Assembly: GCA_027457005.1 (NCBI GenBank)
Contig: DAIDTV010000002.1
Coordinates: 1 to 20,420 of the forward strand
Source of the DNA: Chloroflexota bacterium
Lineage (GTDB): Bacteria; Chloroflexota; Limnocylindria; Limnocylindrales; CSP1-4
Length of the DNA: 20,420 nucleotides
Reading direction: 5' to 3'
The position numbers were made by a program, and so were the translations under genes. How positions within the stretch are numbered: position 1 is the stretch's first letter; each line of letters opens with the position of its first letter. Positions 8,701 to 15,250 of the stretch are shown piece after piece. The notes below the pieces were generated by a model that saw only the letters and a program-made list of their open reading frames with translations, did no database searches and was not told the origin of the DNA.

Positions 8701-9216
8701 CGGCTCCCCGCCGCGACGTCCGGCCCGGCGGAACTGGCGACCGGAACGTTCCTGCCGGTGATCGACGACGAGAGGCACGCGGCGGACCGCTCAGGGGTGC
8801 GCCGGCTGGTCCTGTGCAGTGGGCGCCTGTACCACGAGCTCACGTCCCCGGAGGCCGCCGCGGCCTCGCCGGACACGGCCGTCGTCCGTGTCGAGCTCCT
8901 CTACCCGTTCCCGGCCGGGGAGCTCCGCGAGGTCCTGCGACGGTACGGTGCCCTGGAGGAGATCGTCTGGGCGCAGGAGGAGCCGTGGAACATGGGGGCG
9001 CGCAAGTTCGTGCTGCCGGAACTCCGCGAGGTCGTTCCCGCGAAGATCCCCATCGTCGACGTGTCACGCCCCGAGCGCTCGAGCCCGGCGGAGGGCTACC
9101 ACGCGGCGCACCGTGCCGAGCAGGCACGCATCGTCCGCGAGGCGCTGGGGTCCGGGGCTGCCCCTACGGACCGTCGCGAAGCGCGGCGAGGGTCGCGGCG
9201 CTCCCCGACACGATGA
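5773..9216 (+). CDS. kgd: Multifunctional 2-oxoglutarate dehydrogenase (E2 catalytic domain fused to E1), Kgd/OdhA type
   Basis: The 1147-residue protein is the thiamine-diphosphate enzyme that decarboxylates 2-oxoglutarate in the TCA cycle, in the actinobacterial-style fusion. Residues about 22-245 are a dihydrolipoyl succinyltransferase catalytic domain: LVVNMAESLAVPTATSFREI, LTNPGTLGTSASVPRLM, and DHRVIQGAESG with His214 and Gln218, the Kgd-type version of the usual HxxxDG. Residues about 270-1130 are E1: the GMAHRGRLNVLAH motif (His443), the diphosphate-binding region from GDAAIAGQG (Asp551) to NNQLGF (Asn583-584), YRRHGHNEEDEPAYTQP, then the transketolase-like half with TGQDTERGTFSQRH. 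There is no lipoyl domain. The E2 region starts almost at once, so it lacks much of the roughly 80-100-residue N-terminal segment of mycobacterial Kgd (about 1230 residues). It must use an external lipoyl-bearing E2 and Lpd, neither of which is in this window. The 3' end overlaps the convergent channel gene. Confidence 0.95.
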   Translation: MDTAASHQPPRQPRDGERAVPIQGIAARLVVNMAESLAVPTATSFREIAAARLEAERRRLNDAIAPRRLSYTHLVAFAVAQAAASHPVMASSYREIDGRPHRVDPGSIGLGIAVDAEGRDGSRFLLVPVIRGAADLDFAEFAAAYDDLVERARTGRLTADELAGATITLTNPGTLGTSASVPRLMAGQGTIVATGGIRRVAGEPVMTVGSTYDHRVIQGAESGRFLRTLDELLQGVDGFYDHVATCLGVSDATAPRVTSAAGMTAMPLLVDVASAMALVRSYRHFGHRAARLDPLGSEPPGDPSLDPATWGLTPDALTRIPAAVLRVDVPGETLADVLPELRRTYCGTSAFEVEHLDSHEERTWLRRAIESGTYRAALSAGERRRVMERLTRVEAFERFLQRAYLGQKRFSIEGLDVLVPMLEELIELAATTGTASLEIGMAHRGRLNVLAHVVGVSYADILGEFERGHPAAEEEPAAEGETSDVKYHRGASGTYHAAAGDVRVAVSPNPSHLEAVDPVVEGRARAEQTDRSRPDAPRDLSCALPVLIHGDAAIAGQGVVAETFNLARLRGYTTGGTIHLVANNQLGFTVDPRDGRSTDYASDIAKGFDVPIVHVNGDDPEACLAAIRLALAYRERFHGDFLIDVVGYRRHGHNEEDEPAYTQPRMYERIAIQPTVRELYMRRLASEGIVDEAAAGEEFEAVGRELAGLQDALSRGPETPRPDTTEAPGRGNGGEGSAARIGVPFDELRALNEQLLRWPAGFTVHPKLLRQLDRRHAALADDGRIAWAHAEALAFASLLLEGVPIRLTGQDTERGTFSQRHLVLHDADTGERFTPIQHLEGAAAAFELHDSPLSEYACLGFEYGYAAQAPDALVIWEAQYGDFANAAEVIVDQFIIAGLAKWGLTSRLTMLLPHGYEGQGPEHSSARLERYLALGADGNIRVANCTTPAQYFHLLRDQALRPVPRPLVLMTPKGLLRLPAATSGPAELATGTFLPVIDDERHAADRSGVRRLVLCSGRLYHELTSPEAAAASPDTAVVRVELLYPFPAGELREVLRRYGALEEIVWAQEEPWNMGARKFVLPELREVVPAKIPIVDVSRPERSSPAEGYHAAHRAEQARIVREALGSGAAPTDRREARRGSRRSPTR

Positions 9217-10204
9217 GTGTCTCGCCGGCGACCAGCCGGCGGTCCGGCCCCGGGTTCGCGGAGTACCCGCCCTCGTCCCGGACGATCGCCAGCGTGTAGA
9301 CGCCGCGGTCACGCAGTTCGCCCACCGTGGACCCGGCGATGGTGTCGCCGTCGCGGGCCGTCACCTCCTCGAGCGAGAAGGCGAGCTCGCCGTGGGAGAG
9401 AGCCGCGTCGATGTAGTCGACCACCCTCGGACGCATCGCGAGCCCCGCGATCCGGTGCCCGGCCATCGTGTACGGCGAGACCACGCGGTCCGCGCCCGCC
9501 TGGGTGAGCCTGGCCTCGGCCCCCGCCGCGTTGGCCCGCCCGACCACGAACAGCCGGGGATTGATCGCCCGGGCGGAGAGAATGACGTAGACGTTGTTGG
9601 CGTCCGAGTCGACCGTCGTGATCAGGCCGCGCGCCCGCTCGATCCCCGCCGTCAGCAGCGTCTCATCCCTGGTCGCGTCGCCCTCCACGGCCAGGAAGCC
9701 CTCGGCGCGTGCCCGCTCGAGCGATTCGGGCAGCACGTCGATCACCACCACGTCCTCGCCGTCGTGGCGGAGCTCTCGCGCGACGGTCGAGCCAACCCGG
9801 CCGTATCCGCACAGGACGAAGTGTCCGCGCAGCGCCTCGACCGTCCGTGCCATCCGTCGCGCCTCCCGTTCTCCGCTGGTCGCCTCGAGGATCAGCGATT
9901 CCGCCACCACGCCGACGAAGCCGAAGAGGAGCCCCACGCCGACGACGGCGAGAAGCATGGTCCACACGTGCCCGGCCGCGCTGAGCGGACCCACCTCGCG
10001 GAACCCGACCGTGGTGATGGTGATCACGGTCATGTAGAGCGCGTCGAGCAGCGACCACCGCTCGATCACCACGTAGCCGGCCGTGCCGAGCGCGGCGACG
10101 GCGAGCACGGCGGCCAGCCAGGTGCGGATGTGCGACGCCCCGAACCGGGCGGCGATCGGGGGTCGCCGGCGGAGGGGCGTAGCCGGGTCCGGATGACCGC
10201 CCAT
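9164..10204 (-). CDS. Two-TM potassium channel with TrkA-N (RCK) and TrkA-C domains
   Basis: The 346-residue protein has the architecture of an MthK/Kch-like ligand-gated K+ channel. Helix 1 is about 28-47, a pore loop follows, and helix 2 is about 78-103. The filter region reads TITTVGFREVGP (62-73), so TVGF-R-E replaces the classic TVGYGD. Residues about 127-245 are a Rossmann-type RCK domain starting with HFVLCGYGRVGSTVAREL (GYGRVG at 133-138) and VVVIDVLPE with the nucleotide-ribose acid. Residues about 260-340 are a TrkA-C domain. A soluble N-terminus of about 27 residues precedes helix 1. The ATG at 10204 sits 7 nt after TAGAAT, consistent with a leaderless mRNA. Its last 53 bp overlap the end of the kgd-type gene on the other strand. 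Function in K+ conductance is inferred from domains; selectivity with the altered filter is uncertain. Confidence 0.9.
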   Translation of the reverse strand: MGGHPDPATPLRRRPPIAARFGASHIRTWLAAVLAVAALGTAGYVVIERWSLLDALYMTVITITTVGFREVGPLSAAGHVWTMLLAVVGVGLLFGFVGVVAESLILEATSGEREARRMARTVEALRGHFVLCGYGRVGSTVARELRHDGEDVVVIDVLPESLERARAEGFLAVEGDATRDETLLTAGIERARGLITTVDSDANNVYVILSARAINPRLFVVGRANAAGAEARLTQAGADRVVSPYTMAGHRIAGLAMRPRVVDYIDAALSHGELAFSLEEVTARDGDTIAGSTVGELRDRGVYTLAIVRDEGGYSANPGPDRRLVAGETLIVSGSAATLAALRDGP

Positions 10205-10211
10205 CGCGGGG

Positions 10212-10217
10212 ATTCTA
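10212..10217 (-). promoter_or_regulatory. -10 box for the channel gene, overlapping the HAD stop codon
   Basis: On the minus strand TAGAAT (10217-10212) is followed by 7 nt and then the ATG at 10204, so the transcript would start at the ATG. Its first three bases are the TAG stop of the upstream HAD gene. Confidence 0.6.
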
Positions 10218-10889
10218 CGGGCCGGCGGCCGGCCGGACTGGCGCGGTCGACCCGGCGTCGCCGGCGAGCAGCCCGAGCTGGGCCAGGTCCGAGCGCAGCG
10301 CCCCGGGACTCCTGAACCGGATCGCGATCATGCCGAGCCCCTCGGCCACCAGCACGTTGGGGTCGGAATCGTCCACGTACGCCGTGCGCGCGGGGTCGAG
10401 CCCGTTCCGCGCCAGCAGCAGGCGGAAGATCCACGGGTCGGGCTTGATCACCCCGACCTCGCCCGAGATCACGACGTCGCGGAACCAGCCGAGGAACGGG
10501 TACCGCGGCCGCGCGATCGCGTACTTGGCGGCCGACCAGTTGCTGAGCGCGTACAGCGCGATGCCCGTGGCGCGGAGCTCACGGAGGACCTCCACGGTCC
10601 CCTCGATCGGCCCGCCGAGCATCTCCTCCCAGCACTCGTCGTATGCCGTGATGAGGTCGCGCGCCTCCGGATGCTGCGCCGAGAGCTCGGCCACCGCCTC
10701 GGCCCATGGGCGGCCCGCGTCCTGTCGCGCGTTCCACTCGGGGGTGCACACCTCGCCGAGGAATGTCTCCATCGCCTCCGTGTCGTCCCCGAGCAGCCGG
10801 CGATAGAGGTAGCGCGGGTTCCAGTCGATCAGGACGCCGCCGAGGTCGAAGATGACGGCCTCCACCGGCCGGTCGCCGGGTCCCGTCAC
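10215..10889 (-). CDS. HAD-superfamily hydrolase (subfamily IA-like phosphatase)
   Basis: From a GTG at 10889 overlapping the upstream stop (GTGA) this encodes 224 residues, normal for a HAD-IA phosphatase. Motif I is VIFDLGGVLIDWNPRYLYRR, with nucleophile Asp15 and Gly instead of Asp two residues later, as in YihX-like sugar-phosphate phosphatases. A helical cap (about 25-90) follows. Motif II is ALSNWS, motif III lysine is in GVIKPDPWIF, and motif IV is YVDDSDPNV. The likely reaction is Mg-dependent hydrolysis of a small phosphorylated metabolite in the cytoplasm; the substrate is unknown. It is the third gene of the operon with the HipA-like kinase and DUF3037 protein, translationally coupled to the latter. 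The same frame extends upstream to 11252, but that part is a shadow of the DUF3037 gene. Confidence 0.88.
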   Translation of the reverse strand: MTGPGDRPVEAVIFDLGGVLIDWNPRYLYRRLLGDDTEAMETFLGEVCTPEWNARQDAGRPWAEAVAELSAQHPEARDLITAYDECWEEMLGGPIEGTVEVLRELRATGIALYALSNWSAAKYAIARPRYPFLGWFRDVVISGEVGVIKPDPWIFRLLLARNGLDPARTAYVDDSDPNVLVAEGLGMIAIRFRSPGALRSDLAQLGLLAGDAGSTAPVRPAAGP

Positions 10890-11323
10890 GCCCCGGGTCC
10901 CGTCCGTGCCACCTCGGGCGAGCCGTCCCGGTCGGTGGCCACCAGCGTGGCGAACAGGTGGTCGAGCGTGGCGGGCGGGTCGTCGGTCAGGCCGGTGTGC
11001 ATCTCCGAGCGCTGCACCATCGTGCTGCTCGGGGAGGAGAGCCAGTGGAAGCGCTCGGGTCGGGCGAGACGGGCGATCGGCCCAGCGGAACGATCGCCGT
11101 GCGCCACGCGGACGATGGCCTCCAGCTGGGAGCGGACGGCGACCGGATCGCAGTCGGGTGCCAGCGCGCGGAGCCGCGCCTCGTCGACGTACACCCGGGC
11201 GCCGAGGAACCGCCGCGTGCGGCACCAGAGCAGGATGCCGGCGTTGATGCACTCCCCGCGCTCGACGTGGGGCACCACCCGCAGGATCGTGTAGGCGAAC
11301 GGGCTACGCGGCGATGCGGGCAT
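10886..11323 (-). CDS. DUF3037 protein
   Basis: The 145-residue protein matches the DUF3037 pattern, a family of unknown function. The N-terminal block FAYTILRVVPHVERGECINA and GILLWC, and the C-terminal block RFHWLSSPSSTMVQRSEMHT with GLTDDPPATLDHLFATLV, are the two conserved parts. Between them lies a charged helical region with YVDEARLRALAPDCDPVAVR. No membrane segment is present. The ATG at 11323 was chosen because GGAGGAGG lies 6 nt upstream and the conserved region starts soon after; a start at 11401 would lie deep in the preceding gene. It overlaps the 3' end of the HipA-like kinase by 20 bp, and its stop overlaps the HAD start. To my knowledge DUF3037 genes often sit next to HipA-like kinase genes, so it may be the kinase's partner, substrate or regulator. 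This role is inferred. Confidence 0.85.
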   Translation of the reverse strand: MPASPRSPFAYTILRVVPHVERGECINAGILLWCRTRRFLGARVYVDEARLRALAPDCDPVAVRSQLEAIVRVAHGDRSAGPIARLARPERFHWLSSPSSTMVQRSEMHTGLTDDPPATLDHLFATLVATDRDGSPEVARTGPGA

Positions 11324-12083
11324 CGTCCGCCTCCTCCACGAAGTGACGCCGCGCGGCCAGGCGGCGCTGCAGGTAGTCCGCGTAGGCCCGCCGGTGCGCA
11401 TCGGCGTCCGCCAGGCCGTGCTCGGGCGCCAGCCATTCGTCGGGCACGTCGGCCAGGATCGAGGCCAGCAGGTCCGGGCCGAGCCGCGGCGCGAGCCGCT
11501 CGTCGGCCTCGGCTATGGATCCCGCGTAGGGCAGCAGGACGTGGTCGCGGCTCTGGGGGAACGGCCGGACGGCGTGCTCGGCCGGGCTCCGCCAGGTGTG
11601 GTGGATGTACAGCGCCGAGCCGTGGTCGATGAGCCAGAGCCGGCGGTGCCAGACCAGCAGGTTCGGATTCCGGGCCGTGCGGTCGACGTTGGTGACGAAC
11701 GCGTCGAACCACACCACGTCGGCGGCCAGCCCGGGGTCCGGCGCGAACCCGGCCGCGGGGTCGAAGCCGAGCGCCCCCGGCAGGAAGTCCAGGCCGACGT
11801 TGCGGCCCGCGCTGCGCTGGAGCAGCTCCTGGATCTCCGGGTCAGGCTCACCGGCCGCGAGCGCCGGGTCCAGGTCGACCAGGACGATGTCCGGCACCAG
11901 CAACCCCAGCGCGCGGCCGATCTCGCCGGCGACGATCTCGGCGACGAGCGCCTTCGCCCCGTGCCCGGCCCCCCGGAACTTCGCCACGTACAGGCCGTCG
12001 TCGTCGGCCTCGACGATCGCGGGCAGCGACCCGCCCTCGCGGAGCGGCGCGACGTAGCGGGTGGCGGTCACGGTGCGGATCAC
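11304..12083 (-). CDS. HipA-like kinase family protein
   Basis: The 259-residue protein resembles the kinase core of HipA but is much shorter than E. coli HipA (440 residues). Visible kinase elements are YVAKFRGAGHGAKALVAEI with the ATP-binding Lys35 and a Gly-rich loop, the catalytic loop WFDAFVTNVDRTARNPNLLV with Asn132, Asp134 and Asn139, and the metal-binding LIDHGSALYIHH with Asp153. The HipA-specific N-terminal subdomain is absent, and no HipB-like helix-turn-helix antitoxin is nearby. Instead the next gene is DUF3037, overlapping by 20 bp, then a HAD phosphatase. Likely an ATP-dependent protein or small-molecule kinase in the cytoplasm; the target is unknown. The GTG at 12083 lies 6 nt after TAGACT, pointing to a leaderless transcript. 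Whether it is toxic cannot be judged from sequence. Confidence 0.85.
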   Translation of the reverse strand: MIRTVTATRYVAPLREGGSLPAIVEADDDGLYVAKFRGAGHGAKALVAEIVAGEIGRALGLLVPDIVLVDLDPALAAGEPDPEIQELLQRSAGRNVGLDFLPGALGFDPAAGFAPDPGLAADVVWFDAFVTNVDRTARNPNLLVWHRRLWLIDHGSALYIHHTWRSPAEHAVRPFPQSRDHVLLPYAGSIAEADERLAPRLGPDLLASILADVPDEWLAPEHGLADADAHRRAYADYLQRRLAARRHFVEEADDARIAA

Positions 12084-12089
12084 GGGCCA

Positions 12090-12095
12090 AGTCTA
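12090..12095 (-). promoter_or_regulatory. -10 box of the HipA-like kinase operon (TAGACT)
   Basis: On the minus strand TAGACT (12095-12090) is 6 nt before the GTG start at 12083. The expected -35 position, about 12113-12118, falls inside the inverted repeat at 12106-12127, so a bound repressor there could block the promoter. Confidence 0.55.
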
Positions 12096-12105
12096 GGGGC
12101 TGGTC

Positions 12106-12127
12106 GTGAGGGCCGGTCGGCCCTGAC
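12106..12127. repeat. Inverted repeat between divergent HipA-like and GH2 genes
   Basis: GTGAGGGCC-GGTC-GGCCCTGAC has two 9-bp arms that pair except at one position (core AGGGCC/GGCCCT perfect). It sits 11 bp upstream of the kinase -10 box and 19 bp before the GH2 start. It could be an operator dyad for one or both divergent genes, or an RNA hairpin in the GH2 leader. Confidence 0.55.
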
Positions 12128-12146
12128 GGGGGCGCACGCCAGGATC

Positions 12147-14441
12147 ATGATTCGCGCTGGTGGTGTCGACCCGTTGGTGACGGCAGGCGACGCCGGAGGG
12201 TGGCAGAAGACGGTAGGGGCCGGGGCGCTCGGTCGAGCGCGGGTCGCGCTGACGCTTGCCTGCTGGATCCTTGTCCCGCTGGCGACGTGGGGCTGCGTCC
12301 CGTCGCCCGCGGCAGGTTCGCTCGCGCCCACGCTCTCCGTCGTCGACGTCGAGGGCACCTCCGTCGCCATGCAGGACGGCATTCCCGTCCCGAGCTTCGG
12401 CTTCCAGCCTCGGCCGCGCGTCGATCTGTCGGGCACGTGGCGGGTGCAGCGCCTGGCGCTCGACACGGCGCTGTCCATGGCCGACCGGGGGACGTCCCTC
12501 GCGGCCATCGAGCGGGAGGCGCGGGGCCGGCAGCTCGCCGGTTACGATGACCGGACCTGGGCCAGCGTGGACGTGCCCGGCAGCTTCGACCCACCCCCCG
12601 ATCGAAGCGGCGGTGGCGCATGGTACCGGCGCTCGTTCGCGGTCCCCGCCGGCTGGGCGGGCTCGGCCATCACCCTGAAGTTCGGCGCGGTCAACTACGT
12701 CGCCGACGTGTGGCTGGACGGCCGCTGGCTGGGCTATCACGAGGGCGGGGCGACGCCGTTCGCGTTTCCGATCGAGCGGGTCGCGCGCGCCGGCGTCACC
12801 CACGTGCTCGCGCTCAGGGTGGACGTCCCGGCATGGGGCACCCGGATGGACGTGGTGCCGTGGGGGCTGGCCGACTGGTGGAACTTCGGTGGCATCGTCC
12901 AGCCCGCCTGGATCGAGGCAAGCGCTCCGGTCGCCGCGGCGAGGGCGGACGTCGTCCCGGGGACCGGGGGCGCACGCGTGTCGATCGTCGTCCAGAACCG
13001 CGGGCGTGAGCCCCCCGCCGGGGAGGTGGAGATCGCCTTCCTGCCGGCCGCCGTCGACTCGGCGGGCATCCTCGACCCCGACCCGCGCGCCATGGTTCCG
13101 GCGAGCGCCGTGCCGGTGGCGGTACGCAACCTTGCCACCGGGACGCTGGCACCCGGCGGGGTCCGCGTGCTGGCCGGCGACCTGCCCGTCAGCGAGCCGA
13201 GCCGCTGGGGCATCGGCGCTCCCCGGCTGTACGTGGCCCGCGTCACGGTCACGACGGGAGGCACCGCCGACGAGCTCATGGAGTCGTTCGGGCTGCGGCA
13301 GGTCGAGGTGGACCGGGCCGCCTCGCGGCTCCTGGTGAACGGGACGCCCACTACGCTGGCCGGGGTCGCGATCCCGGACCAGGAGCTCATCCTGGACGCA
13401 GACGGGAGGCCGGTTTCGGCGCGGCCCCTTGCCGTGCCCGCGCCGGCCCTGGCCGCGCTGCGACGGGCTCAGCAGGTCGGCGCCACGCTCCTGCGAACCG
13501 GACACCTGCCCGCGGAACCCGCGCTCCTGATGCTGGCCGACCGGCTGGGACTCGCCGCCTGGGAAGAGCTCCCGCTGGGCCACTACCCCACGCTGGCGCT
13601 CACGATCGCGATGGGCCGGGGGATCCCGCAGCAGATGCTGCAGGAGATGGTCCTGCGCGACATGAACCACCCGTCGGTGATGTTCTACGGGCTGACGAAC
13701 GAATCCACGGGCGGTGAGGTGCAGGCCGGCGCGCTGGAGCGGCTCCGCGGCCTGCTCCACGCCCTTGACCCCAGCCGGCTCGTTGGGCAGGCGGACTACG
13801 CCTTCGACCCCGCGTCCTCGACTTCCGCATCGCTCGACGTCGCCGGCTTCACCTTCTACCACGGCGTGTTCTACGGGGCCGAGCCCGTCGGCGGCACGCG
13901 CAACGCGCTCGTGGCGGCGCGCCGGCGTTTCCCGGAGCAGCCCATCGCGATCCTGGAGTTCGGCACCTGGGCGGACCCTCCCGACGGTCCTGCCAGGCAG
14001 GTCCGCATCATGGAGGAGACCGGCGGCCAGCTCGCCGCGCGGGCGACGAACCACGACGGGGGATACGTGTCGGTGATGGTCTGGTGGACGCTCGACGACT
14101 ACTTCACGATGCAGCCGCGGCTCGCCATCGAGCAGTTCGGGCTCTTCGCGCCGGACGGCTCGCCGCGGCCCGTGGCGGCGGCCGCCGCGTCGCTCTTCGG
14201 GTCGGTCACCCGGCCGAGCGATCTGCCGGCTCCGGATGACCGCGAGATCGCCGGGCAGGCTGCGCCCGGCGGGTCGAGCAGCTATGCGGACGTGTCGCTG
14301 CTCCTGGCGTACGTCGCGTTCGCGCTCGGATTCGCGGCACTCGTGCTCTCCGGGGCCCTCATGCTCGCGATCCGGGCAGGAGACCCGGCGGCGGCACGTC
14401 ATGGCCTCGCGGCCAGCCCCCTCCCCGGGAGACGCCGGTGA
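12147..14441 (+). CDS. Membrane-tethered glycoside hydrolase family 2 protein
   Basis: The 764-residue protein is a GH2-type beta-glycosidase, the family of beta-galactosidase, beta-glucuronidase and beta-mannosidase. After an N-terminal hydrophobic segment (33-49, ending TWGC at 47-50, a poor lipobox), residues about 85-265 form the sugar-binding jelly-roll (WYRRSFAVPAGWAG, DVWLDGRWLGYHEGGATPF). An Ig-like domain and a TIM barrel from about 395 follow. The barrel has RDMNHPSVMFYGLTNES with acid/base Glu519 and AILEFGTW with nucleophile Glu604, 85 residues apart as normal for GH2. The usual RTSHYP motif reads RTGHLP. A C-terminal helix (about 712-744) suggests a membrane tether. It probably acts outside the membrane; the sugar is unknown. 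The ATG at 12147 is only 2 nt after AGGA, so the start is uncertain. It overlaps the next gene by 4 bp. Confidence 0.87.
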   Translation: MIRAGGVDPLVTAGDAGGWQKTVGAGALGRARVALTLACWILVPLATWGCVPSPAAGSLAPTLSVVDVEGTSVAMQDGIPVPSFGFQPRPRVDLSGTWRVQRLALDTALSMADRGTSLAAIEREARGRQLAGYDDRTWASVDVPGSFDPPPDRSGGGAWYRRSFAVPAGWAGSAITLKFGAVNYVADVWLDGRWLGYHEGGATPFAFPIERVARAGVTHVLALRVDVPAWGTRMDVVPWGLADWWNFGGIVQPAWIEASAPVAAARADVVPGTGGARVSIVVQNRGREPPAGEVEIAFLPAAVDSAGILDPDPRAMVPASAVPVAVRNLATGTLAPGGVRVLAGDLPVSEPSRWGIGAPRLYVARVTVTTGGTADELMESFGLRQVEVDRAASRLLVNGTPTTLAGVAIPDQELILDADGRPVSARPLAVPAPALAALRRAQQVGATLLRTGHLPAEPALLMLADRLGLAAWEELPLGHYPTLALTIAMGRGIPQQMLQEMVLRDMNHPSVMFYGLTNESTGGEVQAGALERLRGLLHALDPSRLVGQADYAFDPASSTSASLDVAGFTFYHGVFYGAEPVGGTRNALVAARRRFPEQPIAILEFGTWADPPDGPARQVRIMEETGGQLAARATNHDGGYVSVMVWWTLDDYFTMQPRLAIEQFGLFAPDGSPRPVAAAAASLFGSVTRPSDLPAPDDREIAGQAAPGGSSSYADVSLLLAYVAFALGFAALVLSGALMLAIRAGDPAAARHGLAASPLPGRRR

Positions 14442-14998
14442 GCACGGCACAGCCGGGTCTCCTCCGCGGACGGCTGGGCGGGGTGTCCGTCGCGGGGGCG
14501 ATGCGGGCTGGTGCGCTGGTCGGATTCGCCCACGGCCTGGTGCTGGGCGCGATCCTGGGGGCCGTCCTGGCGTGGTTCGCGGGCGCGCTGGCCGGCTGGG
14601 AACGAGAGCTCACGACGACGTACGGGATCGGGGCGAACCTTCTCCCGTTCGGCGACCAGGGCGATGCGCTGGAGAGCGTCGGCCGATCCTGGTACCTGGT
14701 GGTGGCCGGGATGTCGCTGGCCGGAGGGATCGTCCTCGCGCTGCTCGGCGCGCTGCTCGCCGGCCTGCTCGCAGCCGTGTACAACCGGGTCCGCCCCGAG
14801 GCAGCGATCGTGGTTGAGGCCACGCCCGAGGCAACGACCCCCGCCGAGGGGCGGCCGGGGCCGCTTCCGGGACCGGCGCCTATCCCGCCGGCTCGCTCCG
14901 CTCATCCGGGTCGAGCGCGTCCGCGAGTCCGCGGATCCGCTCCGCCCGCCGCGCCGGGTCGGCCGACGCCATCACGATGCCCACGAGGTACGCGGTGA
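14438..14998 (+). CDS. Small membrane protein with two TM helices
   Basis: The GTG at 14438 overlaps the GH2 stop (GTGA), giving 186 residues and likely translational coupling. Residues about 21-50 and 87-115 are strong hydrophobic helices (ALVGFAHGLVLGAILGAVLA; MSLAGGIVLALLGALLAGLL). The loop between them, about 35 residues, contains TTTYGIGANLLPFGDQGDAL and is probably on one membrane face. The second helix ends AAVYNRVRP, weakly like DUF3566 membrane proteins, but I do not assign the family. The last roughly 60 residues are Pro/Arg/Ala-rich and look non-conserved; about 119 bp of this tail overlap the DUF6457-like gene on the other strand, so a lost stop codon is possible. It may act with the tethered glycosidase; this is inferred from coupling only. 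Confidence 0.7.
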   Translation: MSTAQPGLLRGRLGGVSVAGAMRAGALVGFAHGLVLGAILGAVLAWFAGALAGWERELTTTYGIGANLLPFGDQGDALESVGRSWYLVVAGMSLAGGIVLALLGALLAGLLAAVYNRVRPEAAIVVEATPEATTPAEGRPGPLPGPAPIPPARSAHPGRARPRVRGSAPPAAPGRPTPSRCPRGTR

Positions 14999-15167
14999 CG
15001 GGCGCCGCGATCCGCTCGCTGCGGTGCGCCGCCACGCGCGTCAGGTCCAGCAGTGCGCGCTGCTCGTCGCGGGTCACCTCGACGGCGGCGAGCTCGGGCA
15101 CGGCGCGCAGGATCGCCAGCCAGGCGTCGAGGCTCATTCCGGTCGTCGGATCGGGACGCGCGTCCAT
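14880..15167 (-). CDS. DUF6457-like protein, molybdenum-cofactor associated
   Basis: From the ATG at 15167 this encodes 95 residues. The core SLDAWLAILRAVPELAAVEV, ALLDLTRVAAHRSERIAAPV and TAYLVGIVMA matches my recollection of DUF6457, an all-helical family often found beside or fused to MobA-type guanylyltransferases and near FdhD. It has no membrane segment or cysteines. The function is unknown; it may assist cofactor insertion or sulfuration. It lies divergent to fdhD and the molybdopterin oxidoreductase, which supports that role. The start was chosen for the GGGGGT Shine-Dalgarno about 8-10 nt upstream; the frame opens earlier (15266) and there is an internal ATG at 15137 just before the conserved region. 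The 3' end overlaps the membrane-protein tail. Confidence 0.72.
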   Translation of the reverse strand: MDARPDPTTGMSLDAWLAILRAVPELAAVEVTRDEQRALLDLTRVAAHRSERIAAPVTAYLVGIVMASADPARRAERIRGLADALDPDERSEPAG

Positions 15168-15250
15168 CTGAGCGTCACCCCCAGGTGCTGTGGCAGGCCA
15201 CTCGGCCTCCTCGCGTGATCGACGCGATTGTGCGGCAACGGGCCCCGGAC

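Noticed and set aside
11343..12146. Upstream in-frame extension of the GH2 gene
   Set aside because: It is antisense to the HipA-like kinase and has shadow-type composition; the signal-like segment and domains begin after 12147.
12093..14450. 785-codon open frame antisense to the GH2 gene
   Set aside because: Low-complexity Arg/Gly/Pro/His composition and no motif, while the opposite strand has a full GH2 domain set with both catalytic Glu residues.
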